Notes under the pieces: model-generated
What the model was told of the DNA's origin: nothing
What the model saw: the letters and a program-made list of their open reading frames with translations, nothing else
Database searches by the model: none
Translations under genes and position numbers: made by a program
From: Reyranella sp.
Lineage (GTDB): Bacteria; Pseudomonadota; Alphaproteobacteria; Reyranellales; Reyranellaceae
Direction of reading: 5' to 3'
Assembly (NCBI GenBank): GCA_022844015.1
Contig: JALHMO010000078.1
Coordinates: 1 to 32,029, forward strand
Length of the DNA: 32,029 nucleotides
Shown: positions 20,813 through 30,570 of the stretch, one piece after another
Layout of the letters: the number at the start of each line of letters is the position of its first letter
How positions within the stretch are numbered: position 1 is the stretch's first letter

Positions 20813-21727
20813 GTGGAAGATCTCTCAATCCTCTACCTGACCCTGCTGCCCATGGTGCTCGTCGCTGCCATCGTCGAGGGCATCTGGCTCGCCCGCAAGC
20901 GGGCCGAGGCCTACGACTGGAAATCGTCGGCCTGCTCGCTGGCCGACCTCGCCGGCCGCCGCCTGCTGGGCTTCATCCCCTATGCCCTGGCGGCGCCGTG
21001 GCTCGACTGGGCCTGGCAGCATCGCCTGTTCACGCAGTCGCTCGACAGCGTCTGGTCGGTGCTGCTGCTCTTTGTCGGGCTCGAGTTCTTCTACTACTGG
21101 TACCATCGCGCCGCGCACACCGTACGCTGGTTCTGGGCGGCGCACTCGGTGCACCATTCGCCCAACCAGCTCAACCTGTCGGCCGCCTACCGCCTGGGCT
21201 GGTTCGGCCGCTTCACCGGCACGTCGCTGTTCTTCACGCCCCTGGTGCTGCTGGGCTTCACGCCGACCGAGGTGCTGACGGCGCTGTTCCTGAACCTGCT
21301 CTATCAGTTCTGGCTGCACGCCGACTGGATTCCCAGGCTGGGCTGGCTCGAGCACGTGCTCAACACGCCGTCGAGCCATCGCGTGCATCACGCCCGCAAT
21401 CCCGAATACCTCGATGCCAATTTCGGCGGCGTGCTGATCGTGTTCGACCGCCTGTTCGGCACCTACGTCGCGGAGCGAAAGGACGTGCCGTGCGATTTCG
21501 GCCTGGTCGCGCCCGAGGTCTCCTCGCGCAACCCGATCGCCCTCAACGTCATGCCATGGGTCGGCCTGCTCCAGGACCTGCGCTCGTCGCGCTCATTGCG
21601 CGACGCGTGGATGTTCCTGTTCGGCCCGCCGGGCTGGCGGCCGGACGGCGCCGGCCTGACCAGCGCCGAGCTGCGCCGCCGTGCCGGGATTGCCGCCACG
21701 TCGGCCCCCGAGCCGGCACTGTCGTAG
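20813..21727 (+). CDS. Sterol desaturase / fatty acid hydroxylase-family membrane protein
   Basis: A 304-residue integral-membrane di-iron oxygenase candidate. The histidine motifs are HRAAH (98-102), HSVHH (111-115), H169 and HRVHH (189-193), the expected clusters for the fatty acid hydroxylase superfamily, which hydroxylates or desaturates lipids or sterols at the membrane. Hydrophobic helices occur at about 6-25, 80-97, 140-166. It starts with GTG, preceded by AAAGG. The exact lipid substrate is unknown. It is controlled, by inference, by the divergent TetR protein. A strong hairpin follows its stop. Confidence 0.9.
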   Translation: MEDLSILYLTLLPMVLVAAIVEGIWLARKRAEAYDWKSSACSLADLAGRRLLGFIPYALAAPWLDWAWQHRLFTQSLDSVWSVLLLFVGLEFFYYWYHRAAHTVRWFWAAHSVHHSPNQLNLSAAYRLGWFGRFTGTSLFFTPLVLLGFTPTEVLTALFLNLLYQFWLHADWIPRLGWLEHVLNTPSSHRVHHARNPEYLDANFGGVLIVFDRLFGTYVAERKDVPCDFGLVAPEVSSRNPIALNVMPWVGLLQDLRSSRSLRDAWMFLFGPPGWRPDGAGLTSAELRRRAGIAATSAPEPALS

Positions 21728-21790
21728 GCTTGCCTCTCGCTTCTGCCCGCAAAGGAATTCCACCGGGCAAAAGCAAGACCTGTGCGACAT

Positions 21791-21833
21791 CTGACGAAAA
21801 AGGGCGCCCGCGGGCGCCCTTTCTCTTCGTCAG
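21791..21833. terminator. Bidirectional intrinsic terminator
   Basis: AAAGGGCGCCCG (21799-21810) and CGGGCGCCCTTT (21811-21822) form a perfect 24-bp palindrome. Outer words CTGACGAA (21791-21798) and TTCGTCAG (21826-21833) extend the stem past a 3-nt bulge. Read on the minus strand, five T follow the GC stem, so it terminates the livK-type transcript well. It lies between convergent genes and may serve both. Confidence 0.8.
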
Positions 21834-21843
21834 CAAAGAGGGC

Positions 21844-23070
21844 TCAGCCCTTCACGAGCGGGCACTTGCCGTCCTTGAGCGGCCGATAGGCCTGGTCGCC
21901 CGGCACCGTCGAGATCAGCTTGTAGATGTCGTCCTTGCCCTTGGACTCGGACGGCGACTTGACCTCGAACAGGTACATGTCGCGCACCAGGCGGCCATCC
22001 TCGCGCAGCTTGCCATTCTTGGTCATCACGTCGTTGACTGGCAGCTCGCGCATCTTGGCCATCACCGGCTTGGCGTCGTCGGTGCCTGCCGCCTGCACGG
22101 CCTTGAGGTAGTGCAGCGTCGAGCTGTAGACGCCGACCGTCAGCATGCTCGGCAGGCGGTCCTTCTTGGCGCGGTAGCGCTTTGTCCAGGCGCGCGTCTC
22201 GTCGTTCAGATCCCAGTAGAACGCCTCGGTCAGCACCAGGCCCTGGGCGACCGGCAGGGTGAGCGACTGGACGTCGGTCGCGAACACCAGCAGGCCGGCC
22301 AGCTTCTGGCCGCCCTTGGTGATGCCGAACTCGCCGGCCTGCTTGATCGAGTTGATGGTGTCCTGGCCGGCATTGGCGAGACCGATCACCTTGGCCTTGG
22401 AGGATTGCGCCTGCAGCAGGAACGAGGAGAAGTCCTGCGTGCTGAGCGGATGCCTGACGCCTCCCATCACCTTGCCGCCGGCCGCCTTCACCACCGCCGT
22501 CACATCGCGCTCCAGCGCATGGCCGAAGGCGTAGTCCGCAGTGAGGAAATACCAGGAATCGCCGCCCGACTTCACCAGGGCGGAACCGGTGACCTGGGCG
22601 AGGGCGTAGGTATCGTAGACCCAGTGCGCGCCGGTCTCGGAGCAGGCGGGGCCGGTCAGGTCGGCCGAGGCGGCGCCTGTGATGATGTCGATCAGGCCCT
22701 TCTCCTGCGAGATCTTGCGCACCGCCAGGGCGACCGAGGAGGTGCCGAGGCCGGTGATCATCTTGACGCCGTCGACGTCGTACCAGCGACGCGCGATCTG
22801 GGCACCGACATCGGGCTTGGTCTGGTGGTCGGCCGACAGGATCTCGACCGGGCGCCCCAGCACCTTGCCGCCGACATCCTCGATCGCCATCTGCATCGCC
22901 TCGACCTCGCCGGCGGTGAGATCGCCGTAGACGCCGGAGAAGCCCTCCATCACGCCGATCCTGAGCGGTGCCGGCGCCTGCGCCTGCGCCGCGGCAAACA
23001 ATCCCATCGCCGTCAGGCCGATCACGGCCGCCGCCGCGCCGCCGTAGCGGACAGACTTCACAAAACGCAT
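21844..23070 (-). CDS. Branched-chain amino acid-type ABC transporter substrate-binding protein
   Basis: A 408-residue periplasmic binding protein of the HAAT (LivK-like) family. A signal peptide spans about residues 1-32, with a hydrophobic core AAAAVIGLTAMGLFAAAQA. The mature part starts with PLRIGVMEGFSGVYGDLTAGE, typical of type I periplasmic binding proteins, followed by LSADHQTKPDVGAQIARRW and SWYFLTADYAFGHALERD. ATG 23070 is chosen over the adjacent GTG at 23073 because GGAGGG sits 6 nt upstream of it. It is divergent from the cognate livGFHM genes, 124 bp between starts. The ligand may be an amino acid, amide or an aromatic or acyl compound; sequence alone cannot decide. Confidence 0.92.
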   Translation of the reverse strand: MRFVKSVRYGGAAAAVIGLTAMGLFAAAQAQAPAPLRIGVMEGFSGVYGDLTAGEVEAMQMAIEDVGGKVLGRPVEILSADHQTKPDVGAQIARRWYDVDGVKMITGLGTSSVALAVRKISQEKGLIDIITGAASADLTGPACSETGAHWVYDTYALAQVTGSALVKSGGDSWYFLTADYAFGHALERDVTAVVKAAGGKVMGGVRHPLSTQDFSSFLLQAQSSKAKVIGLANAGQDTINSIKQAGEFGITKGGQKLAGLLVFATDVQSLTLPVAQGLVLTEAFYWDLNDETRAWTKRYRAKKDRLPSMLTVGVYSSTLHYLKAVQAAGTDDAKPVMAKMRELPVNDVMTKNGKLREDGRLVRDMYLFEVKSPSESKGKDDIYKLISTVPGDQAYRPLKDGKCPLVKG

Positions 23071-23194
23071 CACGAACCCTCCGAAAGCAACTCCCCGCGT
23101 AAGGGCCCGAATTCCAACGACCGGTCAAGACGTACTGCAGCGCTGGACAGCGGCGTCTCGCTTCGATTAATTCGCCGAGGTTCAGGGGAGGTGA

Positions 23195-23945
23195 ATGGCA
23201 CAAGAAGAGACGATCCTCGAAGCGCGAGGGCTGACGAAGGAGTTCAAGGGCTTTGTCGCGGTCAAGAATGTCGATCTGCGGGTCAAGCGGCATACCATCC
23301 ATGCCCTGATTGGCCCGAACGGCGCCGGCAAGACCACCTGCTTCAACCTGCTCACCCACTTCCTCACGCCCACCGCCGGCGAGATCCGCTTCAACGGCCG
23401 CGACATCACCGGCAGCTCGCCGGCGCGGATCGCCCGCATGGGGCTCGCCCGCTCGTTCCAGATCTCGGCAGTGTTTCCGCATCTGACGGTGCTGGAGAAT
23501 GTTCGCGTCGCCCTGCAGCGCAAGCTGGGAAACTCCTTCCATTTCTGGCGCTCGGAAAAGGTGCTGAGCCGGCTCGATGCCCGGGCCCAGGAGCTGGTCA
23601 CGGCGGTCGGGCTGAGCAACTTTTCGCGGCTGCCGGCCGTGGAGCTGCCGTATGGGCGCAAGCGGGCGCTCGAGATCGCCACCACGCTCGCGCTCGAGCC
23701 GGAGATGATGCTGCTCGACGAGCCGATGGCCGGCCTTGGCCAGGAGGACATCAAGCGCATCAGCACGCTGATCCGCACCGTCGCCAAGGATCGCACCGTG
23801 CTGATGGTCGAGCACAACATGTCCGTGGTGGCCGACCTGTCCGACACCATCACCGTGCTGGCGCGCGGCGAGGTTCTCGCCGAGGGACCCTACGCCGTCG
23901 TGTCGACCCATCCCGCCGTCGTCGAAGCGTATGTCGGAACCGGCC

Positions 23946-23953
<8 letters not shown>
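23195..23953 (+). CDS. livG: ABC transporter ATP-binding protein, LivG type
   Basis: A 252-residue ATPase of a HAAT importer. Walker A is GPNGAGKT (40-47), the Q-loop region is ARSFQISAVFPHLTVLENV, the signature is the LivG-type variant ELPYGRKRALEIA, and Walker B is MMLLDEPMAGL, with the switch His in LMVEHNM. It acts on the cytosolic face with LivF to drive import through LivHM. The start has GGGGAGG directly upstream. It is the first gene of the operon and overlaps livF by 8 nt. Confidence 0.93.
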
Positions 23954-24650
<697 letters not shown>

Positions 24651-24652
24651 GG

Positions 24653-25498
24653 ATGGCACAGGTTGCCCTCGGCCTCGTCAACGGGGCCTTCTACGCCATG
24701 CTGAGCCTGGGGCTCGCCGTGATCTTCGGCATGCTGAACGTGATCAACTTCACCCACGGCGCGCAGTTCATGATGGGCGCCTTCGCGGCGTGGCTGATGC
24801 TCGGCATCCTGGGCGTGCCGTTCTGGGCGTCGCTGGTGCTGGCGCCGATCATCGTCGGCCTGATCGGCGTGGTGCTCGAGAAGCTGCTGCTGAAGCGCAT
24901 CTACCACCTCGATCACCTCTACGGCTTCCTGCTGACCTTCGGCATGGCGCTGATCATCGAGGGGATGTTCCAGTGGAAATGGGGCTCCTCGGGCGCGCCG
25001 TATCCGGCGCCGATCACCGGCGGCACCGATCTCGGCTTCATGATCATGCCGAGCTACCGGCTGTTCGTCGTCGTGGCCGCGCTCGCGATCTGCCTCGCCA
25101 CCTGGTACGGCATCGAGCGCACCAAGCTCGGCGCCTACCTGCGCGCTGCCACCGAGAACCCGACCCTGGTGCGCGCCTTCGGCATCAACGTGCCGCGCCT
25201 GATCACGCTGACCTACGGGCTGGGTGTCGGGCTCGCCGCCCTGGCGGGCGTCCTGGCGGCACCGATCATGCAGGTCTCGCCGCTGATGGGCACCAACCTT
25301 GTGCTGGTCGTGTTCGCGGTGGTGGTGATCGGCGGCATGGGCTCGATCATGGGCTCGATCGTCACCGGCTTCGGGCTCGGTCTGGTCGAGGGATTGACCA
25401 AGGTGTACTACCCGCCGGCCGCCAACACGGTGATCTTCGTCGTCATGGCGATCGTGCTACTGGTCAAGCCGGCCGGCCTGTTCGGGCAAGCCAAATGA
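24653..25498 (+). CDS. livH: ABC transporter permease, LivH type
   Basis: A 281-residue inner-membrane permease with about eight hydrophobic helices. The family blocks are GLVNGAFYAMLSLGLAVIFG, MLNVINFTHGAQFMMGAF, and the conserved C-terminal loop LVLVVFAVVVIGGMGSIMGS. ATENPTLVRAFGINVPRL is the cytosolic coupling segment. The stop overlaps the livM start by 4 nt (ATGA). Confidence 0.93.
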   Translation: MAQVALGLVNGAFYAMLSLGLAVIFGMLNVINFTHGAQFMMGAFAAWLMLGILGVPFWASLVLAPIIVGLIGVVLEKLLLKRIYHLDHLYGFLLTFGMALIIEGMFQWKWGSSGAPYPAPITGGTDLGFMIMPSYRLFVVVAALAICLATWYGIERTKLGAYLRAATENPTLVRAFGINVPRLITLTYGLGVGLAALAGVLAAPIMQVSPLMGTNLVLVVFAVVVIGGMGSIMGSIVTGFGLGLVEGLTKVYYPPAANTVIFVVMAIVLLVKPAGLFGQAK

Positions 25499-26448
25499 GC
25501 GGCCAGCGTATCGTCGTCGCATTGGTCCTCGCCGCCGCCGCGCTGGCGGCGCCCTGGTTCGCCTATCCGGTATTCCTGATGACGGCGCTCTGCTTCGCGC
25601 TGTTCGCCTGCGCCTTCAACCTGCTGCTGGGCTATGCCGGCCTGATGAGCTTCGGCCATGCCATGTTCTTCGGCACGGCGGGCTATTTCTACGGTCACGT
25701 CGTCAAGGAGTGGGCCATGCCGCCGGAGCTCGGCCTCCTGGCCGGGGTCGGCGGCGCGGCGGCGCTCGGCGTGGTAACCGGCGCGCTGGCGATCCGCCGC
25801 CAGGGCATCTACTTTGCGATGATCACGCTCGCCTTCGCCCAGATGATCTTTTTCCTCTGCGTGCAGGCCCCCTTCACGCATGGCGAGGACGGGCTGCAGG
25901 GCATCCCGCGCAGGGCTCTGCTGGGGGGGCTGATCCCGACCAAGGACGACCGGGTTCTGTACTACGTCGTGCTGGCCATCTTCCTGTTCGGCTACTTCGC
26001 CATCTATCGCTTCATCCATTCGCCGTTCGGCCAGATCCTCAAGGCGATCCGCGACAACGAGCAGCGCGCCGTGTCGCTCGGCTACGAGGCCGATCGCTAC
26101 AAGCTGCTGGCCTTCGTGCTGTCGGCCGCGCTGGCCGGCCTCGCCGGCTCCACCAAGGCGATGGTGCTGCAGTTCGCCACCCTGACCGACGTCAGCGCCG
26201 CGATGTCCGGCGAGGTCGTGCTGATGGCCCTGGTCGGCGGGCTCGGCACGATCGTCGGCCCCGTGGTCGGCGCCTTCGTCATCATCACCATGCAGAACTA
26301 CCTCGCGTCGGCCGGCGAGTTCGTCCTGGTGATCCAGGGCGCCATCTTCGTGGTCATTGTCATCGCCTTCCGCAAGGGCCTGGTCGGCGAGCTCACCGAG
26401 TGGTGGAGGCGGCGCTCGGCGCCCCGCCCCGCGGCGGGCGACGACTGA
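25495..26448 (+). CDS. livM: ABC transporter permease, LivM type
   Basis: A 317-residue permease pairing with LivH. Family segments: CAFNLLLGYAGLMSFGHAMF, RRQGIYFAMITLAFAQMIFF, the coupling helix KAIRDNEQRAVSLGYEADRY, and VVLMALVGGLGTIVGPVVGA. The C-terminus RKGLVGELTEWW is typical. The start overlaps the livH stop. It is the last gene of livGFHM; the 105 bp to the next gene contain a weak dyad (ATCGGC/GCCGAT) but no clear terminator. Confidence 0.93.
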   Translation: MSGQRIVVALVLAAAALAAPWFAYPVFLMTALCFALFACAFNLLLGYAGLMSFGHAMFFGTAGYFYGHVVKEWAMPPELGLLAGVGGAAALGVVTGALAIRRQGIYFAMITLAFAQMIFFLCVQAPFTHGEDGLQGIPRRALLGGLIPTKDDRVLYYVVLAIFLFGYFAIYRFIHSPFGQILKAIRDNEQRAVSLGYEADRYKLLAFVLSAALAGLAGSTKAMVLQFATLTDVSAAMSGEVVLMALVGGLGTIVGPVVGAFVIITMQNYLASAGEFVLVIQGAIFVVIVIAFRKGLVGELTEWWRRRSAPRPAAGDD

Positions 26449-26553
26449 CGGCTGCAGGGCTGCCGATCGGCCTCGCAGCCGATTGCCGCTCGAGACCCAT
26501 CCGAAGCACCGACCTGCTATAGGGAAGTGTTGGGGCGATGGACGAGGATGGTG

Positions 26554-27654
26554 ATGGCGGCGTCGCGCAGGCGTTTTCTGGGACGGGCTGTTCCGCTCGT
26601 GGGGCTCATGGCCGCCGTGGCGATCACGTGGGCCGCCGGAGCGGCCGCTACGTCCGAGATGCTCGGCGCCGTGCTATCGCTGGTCGCGCTGGGCGTGCTG
26701 GTGGCGGTCGTTTTCGCCGCCGTGCATCACGCCGATGTCATCGCCCACCGCACCGGCGAGCCCTATGGCACGCTGGTCCTGACGGTCGCCGTGACGGTGA
26801 TCGAGGTCGCGCTGATCCTGTCGATCATGCTGGCCGGCGAGGGGCGGCCCGGCCTCGCGCGCGAGACCGTCTATGCCGTCATCATGGTGGTGTGCAACGG
26901 CGTGGTCGGGCTGTGCCTGATCGTCGGGGGATTGCGTTACGGCGAGCAGGGGTTTCGCCTGCCCGGCATCAACGCCTATCTGGTCGTGCTGATGCCGCTG
27001 GCGACGCTGACCTTGATCCTGCCGAGCTACACCACCAGCGCACCCGGCGCCTACTACTCCAATGTTCAGCTGGGGTTCGTCAGCGTCGCCACCCTCGCGC
27101 TCTATGCCGTATTCCTCTACGTCCAGACGGTGCGCCATCGCGACTACTTCCTGTCCGACCTGGGCGGTGGAGAGGAGGAGCATGGACTCCCGCCGACGTC
27201 GCGCCAGGTCTGGGAGAGCGCGGTCCTGCTGGTGATCGGCCTGGTCGCCGTGGTTCTGCTGGCCAAAGGCGTCGCGGGATCGATCGAGGCCACGATCCTC
27301 GAGGTGGGAGCGCCGACCGAAGCCATCGGGCTGTTGGTCGCCCTCCTGGTGCTGCTGCCGGAGACCCTGGCGGCACTGCGCTCGGCGCGTCGCAACGAGC
27401 TGCAGAAGAGCCTGAACCTCGCCCTGGGATCGTCGCTGGCGACCATCGGCCTCACGATTCCCGCCGTCAGCCTGCTGGCCATCGTGCTGAACCAGCCGCT
27501 CGAGCTCGGCATGGACCAGCGCGACACGACGATGCTGGCCCTCACCTTCGGCGTCAGCCTGGTCACTTTCGTCGGCGGGCGCACCAACATCCTGCCGGGC
27601 TTCGTTCATCTCGTGCTGTTCGCCGTCTTCGTCTTCATGATATTCGTTCCGTAA
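26554..27654 (+). CDS. chaA: ChaA-like calcium/cation:proton antiporter
   Basis: A 366-residue membrane protein of the Ca2+/cation antiporter family, ChaA branch, exporting Ca2+ (or Na+/K+) against protons. The two acidic signature repeats are visible: GEPYGTLVLTVAVTVIEVAL, and GAPTEAIGLLVALLVLLPET followed by NLALGSSLATIGLTIPAV. About ten hydrophobic segments are present. A GTG at 26527 and ATG at 26548 are in frame upstream; 26554 is chosen because GGACGAGG lies 6 nt before it. It is 14 bp upstream of the RraA-family gene. Confidence 0.85.
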   Translation: MAASRRRFLGRAVPLVGLMAAVAITWAAGAAATSEMLGAVLSLVALGVLVAVVFAAVHHADVIAHRTGEPYGTLVLTVAVTVIEVALILSIMLAGEGRPGLARETVYAVIMVVCNGVVGLCLIVGGLRYGEQGFRLPGINAYLVVLMPLATLTLILPSYTTSAPGAYYSNVQLGFVSVATLALYAVFLYVQTVRHRDYFLSDLGGGEEEHGLPPTSRQVWESAVLLVIGLVAVVLLAKGVAGSIEATILEVGAPTEAIGLLVALLVLLPETLAALRSARRNELQKSLNLALGSSLATIGLTIPAVSLLAIVLNQPLELGMDQRDTTMLALTFGVSLVTFVGGRTNILPGFVHLVLFAVFVFMIFVP

Positions 27655-27668
27655 GGGGGAATGCCGAC

Positions 27669-28409
27669 ATGACCGAAACCGCCGCGCTCGACGACACCAT
27701 CCTGGCCGAGCTTCGCAAGATCGACACGCCTACCATCACCAACGTGGTGGCAACCTACCCGAAGAATCCGCTGTGTCTCGGCCTCTACAACCCGTGGACG
27801 GAGAACTGGTACACCGACACGTCGATCCGCTGCCTCTATCCCGAGATGGGGCCGGTCGTCGGCTATGCCGTGACCTGCGTCTACGGCCTGCCCGACCCGA
27901 ATTTCAGCGGCCGGCTGAGCTTCATGAACGTGATCGACGCGCTCGACGCGATGAAGAAGCCGACCGTCCTGGTGATCCAGCAGAAGTGGCCGCCCGAGCT
28001 GCACAGCAAGGCGGGCCTCGCCGGCGAGATGATGGTGAGCTCGATGATGGCGGTCGGCTGCGTCGGCCTGCTGTCGAACGGGCCATCGCGCGACATCGAT
28101 GCCATCCGCAGGCTGCGCTTCCAGCTGCTGCTCGGCGGCGTGACCGCGGGCCATGGCGAGATGGCCGTCCAGTCGGTCAACGCGCCCGTCTCGGTCGGCG
28201 GCATGGACGTGGCGCCCGGGGATCTCATCCACATGGACGAGAACGGGGCCGTCAAGTTTCCGCCGGTTCACGCGCCTGCCATCGTCAAGAATGCGCGCGC
28301 CATGCTCGACGACGAGGCGGCGCGCCTGGTCCTTCTGCGCAAGGCCAGGACGGCGGCAGAGGTGCGGGCCGCCTCGTCGGGCGGCGCCTACACGCCCAAG
28401 AAGGAGTAG
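27669..28409 (+). CDS. RraA-family protein (aldolase-like)
   Basis: A 246-residue protein of the RraA / 4-hydroxy-4-methyl-2-oxoglutarate aldolase superfamily. The fold's hallmark is GEMMVSSMMAVGCVGLLSNG, PSRDIDAIRRL with the substrate-binding Arg-Asp pair, then MDVAPGDLIHMDENGAVKFP. These proteins either cleave pyruvate-type aldols or, as RraA, bind RNase E; the presence of the RD pair keeps an aldolase role possible. It lies between the antiporter and the cyclase with 14- and 10-bp gaps, so cotranscription is likely, though no functional link is evident. GGGGGA precedes the ATG. Confidence 0.85.
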   Translation: MTETAALDDTILAELRKIDTPTITNVVATYPKNPLCLGLYNPWTENWYTDTSIRCLYPEMGPVVGYAVTCVYGLPDPNFSGRLSFMNVIDALDAMKKPTVLVIQQKWPPELHSKAGLAGEMMVSSMMAVGCVGLLSNGPSRDIDAIRRLRFQLLLGGVTAGHGEMAVQSVNAPVSVGGMDVAPGDLIHMDENGAVKFPPVHAPAIVKNARAMLDDEAARLVLLRKARTAAEVRAASSGGAYTPKKE

Positions 28410-28419
28410 CGGAAGCGGC

Positions 28420-30552
28420 ATGGCGGCCGGCGCATCGCTGAACAGCTTCAGGCCGGCGCGATTCGGGCTGGCTGCCAAGCTGTTCGCCGTACTGCTCCTG
28501 CTGGGCGCCGTCGGCGTGCTGATAACCGGCGTGCTGGGCTACATGCGCGCCGGCGAGGCCCTGCGGAACTCGATCTTCAACCAGCTGACCGTGGCGCGGC
28601 AGACCAAGGCCTTCCAGATCGAGAACTATTTCCACGGCATCCGGCGCGAGATGCGCGTGCTTGCCAGCACCAAGATGGTGGTCGACGCCCTGCGCGGCTT
28701 TCGCGAGGCCATCGACGGGCTCGACGGTTCACCGGTTCCCGCCAACGTGCGGAAGCGGGTCCTCGACTGGTACGACGAGCGGTACATGCCGATGGTCCGC
28801 CGGCATGTCGGGCCCAAGGCGACCGTGGAGGAGTTCCTGCCCACCGGGTCGGCGGCCTACTTCCTGCAGGACTGGTACATCGTCGCCAATCCCTATCCGC
28901 CGGAGCGGCGAAAGCTCCTCGATTCCGCGCCCGGCGGCGGCGCCTACAACCGCATCCACGAGACCTTTCACCCGCTGATGCGAACCGCCGCGGTGACCCT
29001 CGGGTTTGCCGATTTCATGATCGTCGACCATCGGACCAATCGCGTCGTCTACTCGGTCGACAAGGAGCCCGATTTCGCCACGTCGCTTCTGGCCGGCCCC
29101 TACCGCCGGTCCAATCTCGCGGCCGCGGCGACGCGTTGCGCCCAAGCGCCCGATCCCTCGTCCACATGCCTGGAGGACTTTGCCGATTTCCTGCCGTCCG
29201 ACGGCCAGCCCATGGCCTTCATGGCCGCGCCGATCATCGACCAGGGCTCCGTCATCGGCGTGCTGGTGGCCGAGCTTTCCATCAACGAGATCGACAACAT
29301 CGTCACCAGCCGGCGGCGCTGGCGCCACGAAGGGCTGGGGGCGACAGGCGAGGCGTACCTGGTCGGGCCCGACTATCTCGTGCGCTCCTCGCCGCGCCTG
29401 TTCTACGAGAATCGCGATCGCTACCTCGCCCTCCTGCAGGGCGGCCAGACCGAGGAAAGCGACATCGCTGACATACGGCGGCACGGGTCGCCGATTCTCA
29501 ATCAGCGGGTCGAGACCGAAGCGAGCCGGGCAGCCTTGGGCGGGGTCGAGGGCACCGGCGAGGTGCGGGGATACCTCGGAACCCAAACGCTGGCGTCCTG
29601 GGGGCCCGTCCAGGTCACGGGAGTGACGTGGGGCCTGGTGGCCGCGGTCGACGTTGCGGAGGCGTTCGCGCCGATGCGCCAGTTGCAACGCGAGCTGGCG
29701 ATCGTCGGCACGCTGGCGCTGCTGGTCGTGATCGTCACCGCGGCCTGGCTGTCGCGGTCGCTCCTCGGGCCACTGCGCGAGCTGACCGCAGGGGTCGGGC
29801 GATTTGCTGCCGGTGACTACGAGACCAAGGTGGCCGTTCGAACGCGCGACGAGATCGGCCAGCTCTGCTTTTCCTTCAACGCAATGGTCGGCGAGCTGCG
29901 CGACAAGAACGCCGTCATCGAGACCAAGAACCGGGAGAACGAGGAGCTGCTGCTGAACGTGTTGCCGGCCCCGATCGCCAATCGGCTGCGCGGCGGCGAG
30001 ATGAGCATCGCCGACGGGTTTGCCGAGGTCACGGTGGCGTTTGCGGACATCGTCGGCTTCACCGAGATGTCGGCTGGCATGCCTCCCGCCACGGTCGTCA
30101 CCTTGTTGAATGGCCTCTTCACCCGCTTCGACGAGGCGGCGCAGGAGCTCGGCATCGAGAAGATCAAGACGGTGGGCGACGCCTACATGGCGGTGTGCGG
30201 CTTGCCGGTCCCGGCGGCCGATCATGCGGCCCGCATGGTGCGGATGGCCATCCGGATGGTGCACATCACCCGCGAGCACGCGCTGGAGAACAAGGTGTCG
30301 ATGAAGCTGCGGGTCGGCATCAACACCGGGCCGGTGGTGGCGGGCGTCATCGGCAAGAGCAAGTACATCTATGATCTGTGGGGCGATACAGTGAACCTCG
30401 CCAGCCGCATGGAGTCCGGCGGCGTGCCCGATATGATCCAGGTGACGCGGCCGGTCTACGAACGGCTCAAGGACGAGTTCGTCTTCGAGCCGCGCGGCCT
30501 CATCGAGGTCAAGGGCAAGGGCCACGTCGAGGCGTGGCTGCTGAAGCTCTAG
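28420..30552 (+). CDS. Receptor-type class IIIa adenylate cyclase with periplasmic sensor and HAMP
   Basis: A 710-residue membrane receptor. TM1 is about 19-41, a large periplasmic sensor of Cache type about 42-424, TM2 about 426-445, HAMP about 446-498 (LSRSLLGPLRELTAGVGRFA), a short coiled linker (EELLLNVLPAPIANRL), and a cyclase domain about 530-700. All catalytic positions are present: metal-binding D543 (AFADIVGFT) and D587, purine-selecting K583 and D652 (YDLWGDTVN), N659 and R663. The K/D pair predicts ATP as substrate. A small ligand probably regulates cAMP output. Start ATG with GGAAGCGG upstream. It is convergent with the IalB-family gene, 18 bp away. Confidence 0.93.
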   Translation: MAAGASLNSFRPARFGLAAKLFAVLLLLGAVGVLITGVLGYMRAGEALRNSIFNQLTVARQTKAFQIENYFHGIRREMRVLASTKMVVDALRGFREAIDGLDGSPVPANVRKRVLDWYDERYMPMVRRHVGPKATVEEFLPTGSAAYFLQDWYIVANPYPPERRKLLDSAPGGGAYNRIHETFHPLMRTAAVTLGFADFMIVDHRTNRVVYSVDKEPDFATSLLAGPYRRSNLAAAATRCAQAPDPSSTCLEDFADFLPSDGQPMAFMAAPIIDQGSVIGVLVAELSINEIDNIVTSRRRWRHEGLGATGEAYLVGPDYLVRSSPRLFYENRDRYLALLQGGQTEESDIADIRRHGSPILNQRVETEASRAALGGVEGTGEVRGYLGTQTLASWGPVQVTGVTWGLVAAVDVAEAFAPMRQLQRELAIVGTLALLVVIVTAAWLSRSLLGPLRELTAGVGRFAAGDYETKVAVRTRDEIGQLCFSFNAMVGELRDKNAVIETKNRENEELLLNVLPAPIANRLRGGEMSIADGFAEVTVAFADIVGFTEMSAGMPPATVVTLLNGLFTRFDEAAQELGIEKIKTVGDAYMAVCGLPVPAADHAARMVRMAIRMVHITREHALENKVSMKLRVGINTGPVVAGVIGKSKYIYDLWGDTVNLASRMESGGVPDMIQVTRPVYERLKDEFVFEPRGLIEVKGKGHVEAWLLKL

Positions 30553-30570
30553 GCGGGCGCCGGCCGGCGC

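Noticed and set aside
23144-23172. Possible promoter TGGACA-N17-TTAATT upstream of livG
   Set aside because: The -10 matches only half of the consensus; kept out as a feature although position is reasonable.
28729-30525. 598-codon minus-strand frame opposite the receptor cyclase
   Set aside because: Antisense shadow with no recognisable domain.
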